Source: a bacterium
GTDB taxonomy: Bacteria > Pseudomonadota > Gammaproteobacteria > Burkholderiales > Methylophilaceae
Assembly: GCA_027310505.1 (NCBI GenBank)
Contig: DAIDAS010000309.1
Coordinates: forward strand, 1 to 9,447
Length of the DNA stretch: 9,447 nt
Direction of reading: 5' to 3'
Shown here: in pieces, positions 1-6,365 of the stretch
Layout: each line of letters starts with the position of its first letter
Numbering within the stretch: position 1 is the stretch's first letter
Notes under the pieces: generated by a model
Told to the model about the DNA's origin: nothing
Databases searched by the model: none
The model's input: the letters and a program-made list of their open reading frames with translations, nothing else
Program-made: the position numbers and the translations under genes

Positions 1-25
1 CCACCAGCACGTGCCGCGCCTTCAT
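1..25 (-). CDS. ntrX: NtrX-type response regulator, first 8 codons only (partial)
   Basis: Only the first eight codons are inside the window. Read on the minus strand from an ATG at 25-23 they give MKARHVLV, which fits the beta-1 strand at the start of a receiver domain, where an acidic pair would normally follow. The ATG overlaps the ntrY stop in an ATGA junction, which implies translational coupling. The gene order ntrY then ntrX, and the start of a receiver-like strand, make the response-regulator partner of NtrY the natural call. NtrX proteins of this family are sigma-54-dependent activators, but none of the AAA+ or DNA-binding regions can be seen here. The identity is therefore an inference from position plus eight residues. 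Confidence 0.6.
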
Positions 26-2136
26 GCCTTGCTCCCTGCCGCCGGCAGCAGCAATTCAACACATGCGCCGCCTTGGAGCTGATTTTCAATTCTGATACTG
101 CCTTTGTGTTCTTCCACGATTTTCTTCACGATGGCTAGACCGAGACCGGTCCCATGCCGCTTGGTTGTAACGTAGGGCTCAAAAACGCGTGCGAGCATCT
201 CGGGGGGAAACCCTGCGCCATTATCGAAAATACCGAGTTTCACCATACCATGTTCAGGCGAGATTTTCACCCGGATCAAAGGGTCGGGATGACAATCCAG
301 CGCATCCTGCGCATTTTTCAACAGATTGTGCAGCACCTGGCGCAACATGGTGGCGTCGCCCATCACCAGCGGAATTTCTTTCCCGGATTCCGCCTCGATA
401 CGCATGCCATGCGACTCATACAAAGCCAGGACATCTTGCACCAACGCCGGAAGGTTGACCGCAGCCAGATTAAGCGAAGGTGCCCGGGCGTACTCGCTGA
501 ACTCATCCACCATGCTCTTCATCGCCCCGACCTGGCTGACGATGGTGTGGGTGGCGCGCCGCAGCATCTCGGCATCATTGTCGTTCAGCCGTGAGGCCAG
601 CTTGTGCTCCAGCCGCTCCGCCGACAACATGATGGGGGTCAGCGGATTTTTGATCTCATGCGCCAGGCGCCGCGCCACCTCGCCCCAGGCCGCATCACGC
701 TGGGCCTGCAGCAGCGTGGTGACATCGTCGAACACTACCACATAGCCGCTATCGGCGCCCTTGGGCAAACGGGTGCCACGCACCAGCAACACTTGCACGC
801 CGCCGATTTCCAGTTGCTGCTGCCACTCGGCTGTATCTCCTGCGCCAAACTGTTTGAGCACTGCCTGCGCCAGTGCTGCAAGCGCAGGGGCTGTGGTCTC
901 AAGGTCGTGCAACGGTTGCCCCAGCAAAGGCTCCAGATCGACGTGCAATATCTGCCCCGCCGCCGGGTTGAAAGTGCGCAAATAGAACTGCTCATCCAGC
1001 GCAATCACTCCGGAGGAAAGGTGCGACAGGATGGTGGCCAGCCGGCCGCGCGCCGCCTCCACCCTTGCCCGGTTGCGTTCTGCGGCCTGAGTGGCCTCGG
1101 ACAGGCGGGTGCTCATGATGTTGAAGGACTGCATCAGGATGCCCAGCTCGTCCTTGTCGTGCGCGGGCAACAGTTTACCGTAATCACCACCGGCAATCGC
1201 CCGCGTGCCCTCTGCCAGCAGACCGATGGGGGCAGACAGGCGACGGCTCAACACGAACGCAAACGCCACGGCGGAAAGCATGGCCAGCATCAATACGAGC
1301 GTCAGCGTCAACGCGAAGACATCCTTCAGCGCACCACGGCTGTAGGAAAGCTCCTGATAGTCCTGATACACCTCCTGCACGGCTTCCGCAGTCCCGGAAA
1401 GTGTTTTGGGTACCGGTTGCAGCAATTGCAGGATGCGTGTCTCACCGCGCAGATCCGTGCTATTCACTGGCGATAGCACGCGCAGATACAGGCCTTTCCC
1501 CGGGATCGGCTCAATCTTGCCGTAGACGCGCTGGCGTGCCTGGCGTAGCTGGGTCAGGCTGGGCAGTTCCGGTAGAAAGCTGCTGGCATCACGGCTGGAA
1601 ATAGCCAGTATCCGGCCCTGCTGGTTCAACAGCACCGCATCCTGCACCCCGCTTTTCTCGCGCAGATCATTCAGCTGGCCAAGGCTCGACCCGCTGGCCT
1701 GGAATGCCAGCGTCAGCGCCATACTCTCGCCCTTCTCCTCCAGGTCTGCCAGCATGATGTCGAGCGTGCTCTGCCCCAGACGCAAGCCACCATCCAGCGC
1801 CGCTTCGACCTTGACGTTGAACCAGGACTCGATCGCACGGGTCAGAAAATTGACGGAAACGGCATACACGATCACCCCCGGAATCAGGGCCATCAGGGCA
1901 AACGCACCGAGCAGGCGCAGGGTGAGGCGGCTGCCGACCACTTTCGCCCGCATCTGCCTGTAGAGCTTCCACAACTGCATGCCGATCAGAATGGTGAGAA
2001 ACACCGCGAGCGCGATGTTGAGGCCGAGCAGCACGGTGTAGTTCTGGCCGGAAATGGCCGTGTTGGCACTGGCATGCGAGAGCAGGTACAGCAGCACCGC
2101 CCCGAGGGCGGCAGAAATGAATACGATGTATTTCAT
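22..2136 (-). CDS. ntrY: NtrY-type membrane sensor histidine kinase
   Basis: This is a 704-residue inner-membrane histidine kinase. It has hydrophobic segments near residues 4-20, 34-55 and 71-94, then an extracytoplasmic region of about 180 residues, then a fourth membrane segment near 273-298. A HAMP linker (about 299-351) and a PAS-like domain (about 365-475) follow. The kinase core is complete: phospho-acceptor H493 in LAHEIKNPLTP, N-box N608 in HNLLKNAQDA, G1 box DNGAGFP (638-644), F-box FEPYVTTK (652-659) and G2 box GTGLGLAI (662-669). Length and order match the NtrY family, which in proteobacteria phosphorylates NtrX and is linked to nitrogen or redox signalling. The ligand cannot be read from sequence. 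The ATG directly follows the TAA of the DUF4390 gene, and the stop overlaps the start of the next gene, so the pair is probably translated in a coupled way. All catalytic boxes appear intact. Confidence 0.93.
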   Translation of the reverse strand: MKYIVFISAALGAVLLYLLSHASANTAISGQNYTVLLGLNIALAVFLTILIGMQLWKLYRQMRAKVVGSRLTLRLLGAFALMALIPGVIVYAVSVNFLTRAIESWFNVKVEAALDGGLRLGQSTLDIMLADLEEKGESMALTLAFQASGSSLGQLNDLREKSGVQDAVLLNQQGRILAISSRDASSFLPELPSLTQLRQARQRVYGKIEPIPGKGLYLRVLSPVNSTDLRGETRILQLLQPVPKTLSGTAEAVQEVYQDYQELSYSRGALKDVFALTLTLVLMLAMLSAVAFAFVLSRRLSAPIGLLAEGTRAIAGGDYGKLLPAHDKDELGILMQSFNIMSTRLSEATQAAERNRARVEAARGRLATILSHLSSGVIALDEQFYLRTFNPAAGQILHVDLEPLLGQPLHDLETTAPALAALAQAVLKQFGAGDTAEWQQQLEIGGVQVLLVRGTRLPKGADSGYVVVFDDVTTLLQAQRDAAWGEVARRLAHEIKNPLTPIMLSAERLEHKLASRLNDNDAEMLRRATHTIVSQVGAMKSMVDEFSEYARAPSLNLAAVNLPALVQDVLALYESHGMRIEAESGKEIPLVMGDATMLRQVLHNLLKNAQDALDCHPDPLIRVKISPEHGMVKLGIFDNGAGFPPEMLARVFEPYVTTKRHGTGLGLAIVKKIVEEHKGSIRIENQLQGGACVELLLPAAGSKA

Positions 2137-2700
2137 TTAAAAAGCAGGTGTCCAGCGATAGCGTTCAGAGACCAGATTCCACTTCTCGGAACCCAATGCT
2201 TCGACCTGCAGCGCCTTGGGCAGGCGCGTATGATCCAGCCGCAACCGCAACATGGCCTGATAGTTCTCTCCTTTGGCGACCTGGGATTTTTCCAGCACGA
2301 TCCAGTCACGCACCCTGGAAAGCTCTTCCAGCGCCTCAGGCAAGGTGGCAAACGATTTCTGGTGCTCGGACTGGTTGATCAGATACTGGCGCGAAAGCGC
2401 ATGATAGGAAAGCCGAATGCGCTGGGAAGCAGAGGTGATTTCGTCATCGAACCAGTATCGGCGCGGGGCTACCAGCTGGAATTCGATCAGAAAATTGAGT
2501 GGGACCCCCTTGTTCAGCGCCTCTTCGACTTCAGCGCTGACATCAATACCAAAATCAGCGCTCAACTGGTAAGCATCGCCCGTGGCAACAAGTTCTGCAT
2601 TTTTGACTTCTATCCCACCGGCAGAAGCACTGCCCGCGCACCACAAACATAAACACAGCATCCATTGCGCAAACCAGTTACACCTTTTCCAATAGTGCAT
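2137..2700 (-). CDS. Secreted DUF4390 family protein
   Basis: This encodes 187 residues from the chosen ATG at 2700. That start gives a good Sec signal peptide: a basic n-region (KR at 5-6), a hydrophobic core around 10-20, and a SASA-GG cleavage site near residue 27/28. A longer reading from 2775 adds 25 residues that lie inside rsmB and would bury the signal. A later ATG at 2661 would remove the basic n-region. The mature part is a mixed alpha/beta protein with no cysteine after the signal and no catalytic motif I recognise. I assign it to DUF4390 from its pattern (a signal followed by IEVKNAEL, a long FLIEFQLV strand and a central YWFDDEI stretch) and from its known position between rsmB and ntrY in betaproteobacteria. 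It overlaps the 3' end of rsmB by 23 nt and abuts ntrY as TAAATG. Its function is unknown. A role with the extracytoplasmic part of NtrY is only a guess from adjacency. Confidence 0.8.
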   Translation of the reverse strand: MHYWKRCNWFAQWMLCLCLWCAGSASAGGIEVKNAELVATGDAYQLSADFGIDVSAEVEEALNKGVPLNFLIEFQLVAPRRYWFDDEITSASQRIRLSYHALSRQYLINQSEHQKSFATLPEALEELSRVRDWIVLEKSQVAKGENYQAMLRLRLDHTRLPKALQVEALGSEKWNLVSERYRWTPAF

Positions 2701-3967
2701 AAAAGAACCCGTCATGTTCGGTACAGGGAAGCAGCTGCCCATTTTCCACCACCCCCAATGGCAACTGCCGCGCATTCGCCTGCTCCTGCAGAAAACTGTC
2801 TATTTGGCATTGATTTTCTTCAACAAATACGGAACAGGTCGCGTACAGCAATTTACCACCTATTGCCAGGGCAGGCCACAGCCCGCGCAAAATGGCCGCC
2901 TGCTGGGTAGCAAACAGGCGCAGATCCTGCTCGCGGCGCAACCATTTGATGTCGACATGACGCCTCACGATGCCTGAGGCACTACACGGTACGTCCGCCA
3001 GAATACGGTCGAATTTCTCCTGGCCATCCCACCAGCCGAAAGGGTTGGCAGCATCGCCGATGACGAGTTCTGCGTTCAGCCCAAGCCGCCCCAGATTACT
3101 GCGTGTGCGGGCGATCCGGTCGGCATCGCTGTCCACGGCGGTCATCGCCACATCGGCCAACTCAAGGATATGCCCGGTTTTCCCTCCTGGCGCACAACAG
3201 GCGTCCAGCACACGCATGCCATCCCGCACATCCAGCAGTAGTGCAGCAAACTGGGCACCGTAATCCTGCACCGACACCACGCCGTCGGCAAAACCCGGCA
3301 GCTTTTCCACTGGCAGAGGCTGCTCCAGCACCACGGCAAAATCGCCCAGCACACGACTCTCGATGCCGACATCGGCAAGCTTTGCCTGATAGGCGGTTGA
3401 CGTCATGTGGCGCCGATTGACCCGCAGCGTCATGGGTGGCCGCTGATTACCGGCCTCCAGCATGGCCTGCCAGCGCTCAGGGTACTGGCTCTTGAGCTTG
3501 GCGATCCACCATTGCGGATAAGAATAGAGCGCGACTTCATCGTCCCCCAAAGTTGACTGCAGGTCCTCGCGCCGACGCAGAAAATTGCGCAATACCGCGT
3601 TAACCAGCCCCTTCGCCCACGGCTTCTTGAAATGTCCGGCAGCCTTGACCGCGTGATCCACCACGGCGTAAGGCGAGGTCTTGCCGTATTCCAGCTGGTA
3701 AAGCGAGACCAGCAGCAGGTGCTGGACACGTTCGTCGTCGAGCTTGCGGCTCAGCAGTTGCGCGAGATAAGCCTGCAACCGCCCAAGATGGCGCAACGCG
3801 CCATAGCTCAAGTCCTGCGTGATGGCGCGCTGTTGCGGGGAAAGTTGGGGATACTGCTTCCAGACGCTTTCCAGCGTCTGGGTGAGGTTGCGCCCAGCCA
3901 GAACCTGACCGACGGCCTGTGCGGCAAGCTGCTGGCTTTTATCCAAAATATCAGGCAGCCATGGCAA
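2678..3967 (-). CDS. rsmB: 16S rRNA (cytosine-967-C5)-methyltransferase RsmB
   Basis: This 429-residue protein is close to the family length. Residues about 8-140 form the NusB-like RNA-binding domain (QRAITQDLSYG, then LVNAVLRNFLRRRE). The C-terminal half is a SAM-dependent Rossmann methyltransferase of the NOL1/NOP2/sun family. It has SAM motif I DACCAPGGK (255-263), motif IV DVPCSASG (325-332) with C328, and motif VI YATCSV (375-380) with C378. In this family the two cysteines in motifs IV and VI act in enzyme release and nucleophilic attack. The enzyme makes m5C967 in free 16S rRNA. The only in-frame start that preserves the usual N-terminus is TTG at 3967-3965, which overlaps the end of htpX by 17 nt. 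A second TTG at 3946 is possible and would remove seven residues. No clear ribosome-binding site precedes either start, so coupling to htpX translation is likely. Confidence 0.94.
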   Translation of the reverse strand: MPWLPDILDKSQQLAAQAVGQVLAGRNLTQTLESVWKQYPQLSPQQRAITQDLSYGALRHLGRLQAYLAQLLSRKLDDERVQHLLLVSLYQLEYGKTSPYAVVDHAVKAAGHFKKPWAKGLVNAVLRNFLRRREDLQSTLGDDEVALYSYPQWWIAKLKSQYPERWQAMLEAGNQRPPMTLRVNRRHMTSTAYQAKLADVGIESRVLGDFAVVLEQPLPVEKLPGFADGVVSVQDYGAQFAALLLDVRDGMRVLDACCAPGGKTGHILELADVAMTAVDSDADRIARTRSNLGRLGLNAELVIGDAANPFGWWDGQEKFDRILADVPCSASGIVRRHVDIKWLRREQDLRLFATQQAAILRGLWPALAIGGKLLYATCSVFVEENQCQIDSFLQEQANARQLPLGVVENGQLLPCTEHDGFFYALLEKV

Positions 3968-4796
3968 GCAGGCGCGCCACGCGCTCTTCGGTCTGAGGAT
4001 GGGTGCTGAACAGCCCCTTGATGCCGTCGGCCGAGAGCGGGTTGATGATCATCATCTGTGCTGTTTCCGGATGCTGCTCGGCAGTTTCGAGCGGAATCTG
4101 GTGTGCATAGTTATGGATTTTCTCCAGTGCAGCGGCCAGTGCCCTAGGGTCGCCACAAATCTCGGCTCCGCCGCGATCGGCCTCGAACTCACGCGAGCGC
4201 GAAATCGCCATCTGGATCAGCATGGCGGCAATCGGCGCCAGGATCATGATCAGGATCGCCACCGCCGGATGCACGCTGCGCTCGCGGTCGTGGCCGCCGG
4301 CGAACAGCATGCCGAACTGGGCGATGGACGAAATAGCACCGGCAATCGTGGCAGAAATGGTGGAAATGAGCGTGTCGCGGTGTTTGACGTGCGCCAGCTC
4401 ATGTGCCATCACCCCACGCAACTCGCGCTCCGAAAGGATATTCATGATGCCCGTCGTAGCCGCCACGGCGGCGTGTTCCGGGTCGCGACCGGTGGCAAAG
4501 GCGTTGGGCTGGGCCTCGTCGATGATGTACACCTTGGGCATCGGCAGGCCTGCGTTCTGCGACAATTCGCGGATCATGCCGTAGAACTTGGGCGCCGTAG
4601 TCTCGTCCACCTGCTGCGCGTTGTACATCTTGAGCACGGCGGTATCGGAGAACCAGTAGGCGTAAACGTTCATGGCACCGGCAATCAGCAATGCGATCAG
4701 CATGCCGCCCGCACCACCCAGCGCTGCCCCGACCATGCCGAACAGCACCACGATACCGGCCATCAGGATCGACGTTTTCAACCAGTTACCCAACAT
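3951..4796 (-). CDS. htpX: HtpX membrane zinc metalloprotease (M48B)
   Basis: This encodes 281 residues from the ATG at 4796, which has a GAGAGG ribosome-binding site at 4812-4807, ten bases upstream. A longer reading from 4859 would overlap the fmt stop and add 21 polar residues before the first membrane helix, so it is rejected. HtpX is an inner-membrane protease that degrades misfolded membrane proteins alongside FtsH. The protein has two N-terminal hydrophobic segments (about 8-28 and 30-48). The active site HELAH is at 132-136, with the third zinc ligand in the EFEAD motif (E203). Two further hydrophobic segments (about 144-166 and 178-196) flank a short loop. Length and order match the family. 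It is preceded by the only real gap in the minus-strand gene chain, and that gap carries a heat-shock-like promoter. This agrees with the known heat-shock induction of htpX in E. coli. Confidence 0.95.
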   Translation of the reverse strand: MLGNWLKTSILMAGIVVLFGMVGAALGGAGGMLIALLIAGAMNVYAYWFSDTAVLKMYNAQQVDETTAPKFYGMIRELSQNAGLPMPKVYIIDEAQPNAFATGRDPEHAAVAATTGIMNILSERELRGVMAHELAHVKHRDTLISTISATIAGAISSIAQFGMLFAGGHDRERSVHPAVAILIMILAPIAAMLIQMAISRSREFEADRGGAEICGDPRALAAALEKIHNYAHQIPLETAEQHPETAQMMIINPLSADGIKGLFSTHPQTEERVARLLAMAA

Positions 4797-4806
4797 GTTG
4801 CGATTT

Positions 4807-4812
4807 CCTCTC
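4807..4812 (-). promoter_or_regulatory. Ribosome-binding site deciding the htpX start
   Basis: GAGAGG followed by AAA is read on the minus strand ten bases before the ATG at 4796. It is the clearest Shine-Dalgarno sequence in the left arm. It supports the 281-residue HtpX over the longer reading that begins at 4859. Confidence 0.75.
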
Positions 4813-4820
4813 AATGAAGA

Positions 4821-4844
4821 CTGACACCGGTTAGATGGTGTCGG
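4821..4844. repeat. Short inverted repeat in the fmt-htpX gap
   Basis: GACACC (4823-4828) and GGTGTC (4837-4842) form a perfect 6-bp inverted repeat around an 8-base loop. Outside it, 4822/4843 would be a G-U pair on the plus-strand RNA only, and 4821/4844 a C-G pair. No run of T follows on the minus strand, so it does not look like an intrinsic terminator. It covers the -10 element of the putative sigma-32 promoter and the predicted transcription start. It could be an operator or a weak hairpin in read-through RNA. It may also be a chance palindrome. Confidence 0.4.
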
Positions 4845-4860
4845 CCCATGAAAATTCAAG
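4832..4860 (-). promoter_or_regulatory. Putative sigma-32 (RpoH) promoter of htpX
   Basis: On the minus strand CTTGAAT (4860-4854) is followed after 13 bases by CACCATCTA (4840-4832). The E. coli sigma-32 consensus is CTTGAAA, a spacer of about 11-16, then CCCCATnTA. The match is 6 of 7 in the -35 and all but one fixed base in the -10. The predicted start near 4826 gives a leader of about 30 bases that contains the GAGAGG ribosome-binding site. The -35 element overlaps the fmt stop codon. htpX is an established sigma-32 target in E. coli, so position and identity agree. A weaker sigma-70 reading is also possible (TTGAAT, 18 bases, TCTAAC). Confidence 0.55.
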
Positions 4861-5773
4861 TGCTGAAGCGCTCGCCGACCTTCAACGGCGTTCCTGCGAG
4901 AAACTCTTTCCAGGCCAGCCGTCGGCCGCCAGGCTTTTGCAATTCTTCGATACGCAGCACGCCCTCGCCACAGGCGACATCGATCCCGCCCTGCAGTCCA
5001 ACGATTTCACCGGGCACCCCATGACCCGGCAGTGCCCGCGCAAACCAGACTTTCCAAGGCTCCTCACCCATCACCGCCTGCGCCACGGGAAATGGGTTGA
5101 AAGCCCGTACCTGGCGAGACAATCGCACCGCAGCCTGCCCCCAGTCCAGTAGAGCCTCATCCTTGCGCAGCTTTTCGGCATAGGTCACCAGCGCCTCATC
5201 CTGCGGCTGCGGCACCCGTTGATCCAGTTCATCGAGCGTTTCCACCATCAGCTTGCCACCCAAGGCAGCAAGCGCGTCGTGCAGCGTTTGCGCCGTGTCG
5301 GTTTCGGCAATGGGGATCGTGCCTTTTTTCAGCATCGCCCCGGCATCCAGCGCCAGCACGACCTGCATGATAGTGACTCCGGTTTCGGCATCCCCGGCTT
5401 GAATGGCGCGCTGAATGGGCGCCGCTCCGCGCCAGCGCGGCAACAGCGAGGCGTGGATATTAAGGCAGCCTTGCCGCGGCATATCCAGCACCGCCTGCGG
5501 CAGAATCAGGCCATATGCAGCAACGATCATGACATCGGCATTCACGGCAGCAACCGGCGCCTGGCTTTCCGGGGTTTTCAGCGTTTCCGGCTGATAGACA
5601 GGAATGCCGTGCCTGAGCGCCAGCTCCTTGACCTGGCTGGCCTTGAGTTTCATGCCTCGTCCGGAAGGGCGGTCAGGCTGGGTCAACACCAGGACAATCT
5701 CATGCCCTGCCTCGACCAACGCGGCCAATGCCGGCACGGCGAATTCCGGTGTACCGGCAAAAATCAGCTTCAT
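4856..5773 (-). CDS. fmt: Methionyl-tRNA formyltransferase
   Basis: This 305-residue cytosolic enzyme transfers a formyl group from 10-formyl-tetrahydrofolate to Met-tRNA(fMet) before translation initiation. It opens with the family signature MKLIFAGTPEFAVP. The loop DRPSGRGMKLKASQVK at 34-49 matches the family's tRNA acceptor-contacting loop. The catalytic centre is N105 and H107 in NIHASLLPRWRGAAPI plus D143 in LDAG, equivalent to E. coli N106, H108 and D144. A C-terminal beta-barrel domain (about 205-305) containing VRAFNPFPVA binds tRNA. The ATG overlaps the def stop by one base (TAATG), and a GGGAAA stretch lies about nine bases upstream. It is the usual partner of def, which removes the formyl group later. 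Confidence 0.97.
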   Translation of the reverse strand: MKLIFAGTPEFAVPALAALVEAGHEIVLVLTQPDRPSGRGMKLKASQVKELALRHGIPVYQPETLKTPESQAPVAAVNADVMIVAAYGLILPQAVLDMPRQGCLNIHASLLPRWRGAAPIQRAIQAGDAETGVTIMQVVLALDAGAMLKKGTIPIAETDTAQTLHDALAALGGKLMVETLDELDQRVPQPQDEALVTYAEKLRKDEALLDWGQAAVRLSRQVRAFNPFPVAQAVMGEEPWKVWFARALPGHGVPGEIVGLQGGIDVACGEGVLRIEELQKPGGRRLAWKEFLAGTPLKVGERFST

Positions 5774-6276
5774 TACATTGTTTCCCGCAGGCGTTTTTTC
5801 AGCTTGTTCCTGATCCGTCCCTGCTTGAGCTGCGAGAGGTATTCCACAAACACTTTGCCTTGCAGATGATCGAGCTCATGCTGGATACACACCGCCAGCA
5901 ATCCATCCGCCTCCAGCGTAAACGGGTTGCCGTCGCGATCCAGCGCCTCTACCTTGACCCGCTCCGCGCGCCGCACGGTTTCGTAGATGCCCGGCACCGA
6001 CAGACAGCCTTCTTCGTAATCCTGGACGCCGTCGCGCTCGACGATGCGCGGGTTGATAAAGGCCATCAGGCGATTCTTGTCCTCGGAGGTATCGATCACA
6101 ACCACCTGCTTGTGGACGTTGACCTGCGTAGCCGCCAAGCCTATCCCAGGCGCGGCATACATGGTTTCGGCCATGTCATCGACCAGTCGACGGATATGCG
6201 CGTCGACTTCGAGCACGGGCTGTGCGATTTTGTGCAACCGCTCGTCAGGATAGTGAAGGATACTTAAAATTGCCAT
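5773..6276 (-). CDS. def: Peptide deformylase
   Basis: This 167-residue metalloenzyme removes the formyl group from the N-terminal methionine of new proteins. All three conserved motifs are present: GIGLAATQ (44-51), EEGCLSVPG (88-96) with metal ligand C91, and QHELDHLQG (132-140) with ligands H133 and H137 and catalytic E134. The length is that of type I bacterial deformylases. Residues 148-167 form a basic tail, also typical. It is the first gene of the minus-strand unit and lies 89 bases from the divergent LysM gene. No strong ribosome-binding site is seen before the ATG. The next gene, fmt, begins on its stop codon. Confidence 0.97.
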   Translation of the reverse strand: MAILSILHYPDERLHKIAQPVLEVDAHIRRLVDDMAETMYAAPGIGLAATQVNVHKQVVVIDTSEDKNRLMAFINPRIVERDGVQDYEEGCLSVPGIYETVRRAERVKVEALDRDGNPFTLEADGLLAVCIQHELDHLQGKVFVEYLSQLKQGRIRNKLKKRLRETM

Positions 6277-6365
6277 AAAAGCTTGATTGTTGAATGAATT
6301 ACATGCAAAATTTAAACCAACTTCGCGACAAGCGCTTCACTTTTCAAAGACTGCTTGAGGCTCAC
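6277..6365. promoter_or_regulatory. Divergent def / LysM intergenic promoter region
   Basis: This 89-base gap between two divergent genes is clearly richer in A and T (mainly 6277-6320) than the coding sequence around it. For the plus strand a weak sigma-70 candidate is TTGATT (6283-6288), 17 bases, CAAAAT (6306-6311). For the minus strand the best -10 is TGTAAT (6303-6298), 5 of 6 to consensus, but without a convincing -35. The same def-versus-dprA divergence is known in E. coli. No operator palindrome was found. The individual elements are uncertain, but promoter function of the region is likely. Confidence 0.5.
6357..6360 (+). promoter_or_regulatory. Ribosome-binding site deciding the LysM gene start
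   Basis: GAGG lies five bases before the ATG at 6366. Together with the signal peptide that begins there, it supports this start over the in-frame ATGs at 6294 and 6303. Those have no such site and lie in the AT-rich promoter region. Confidence 0.6.

Noticed and set aside
604..1476. Plus-strand open frame (290 codons) opposite ntrY
   Set aside because: The ntrY kinase boxes are all intact on the other strand. The antisense product is a low-complexity Q/R/H-rich sequence typical of shadows.
3999..4817. Long plus-strand open frame (272 codons) opposite htpX
   Set aside because: It is antisense to a fully supported htpX and its translation is rich in H, R, Q and G with no domain. It is the expected by-product of GC-rich codon use.
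4823..4842. Intrinsic terminator between fmt and htpX
   Set aside because: The stem is only six base pairs and no T run follows it on the minus strand.
4797..4859. Longer HtpX N-terminus from the ATG at 4859
   Set aside because: The added 21 residues are polar and precede the membrane helix, the frame would overlap the fmt stop, and the good ribosome-binding site points to 4796.
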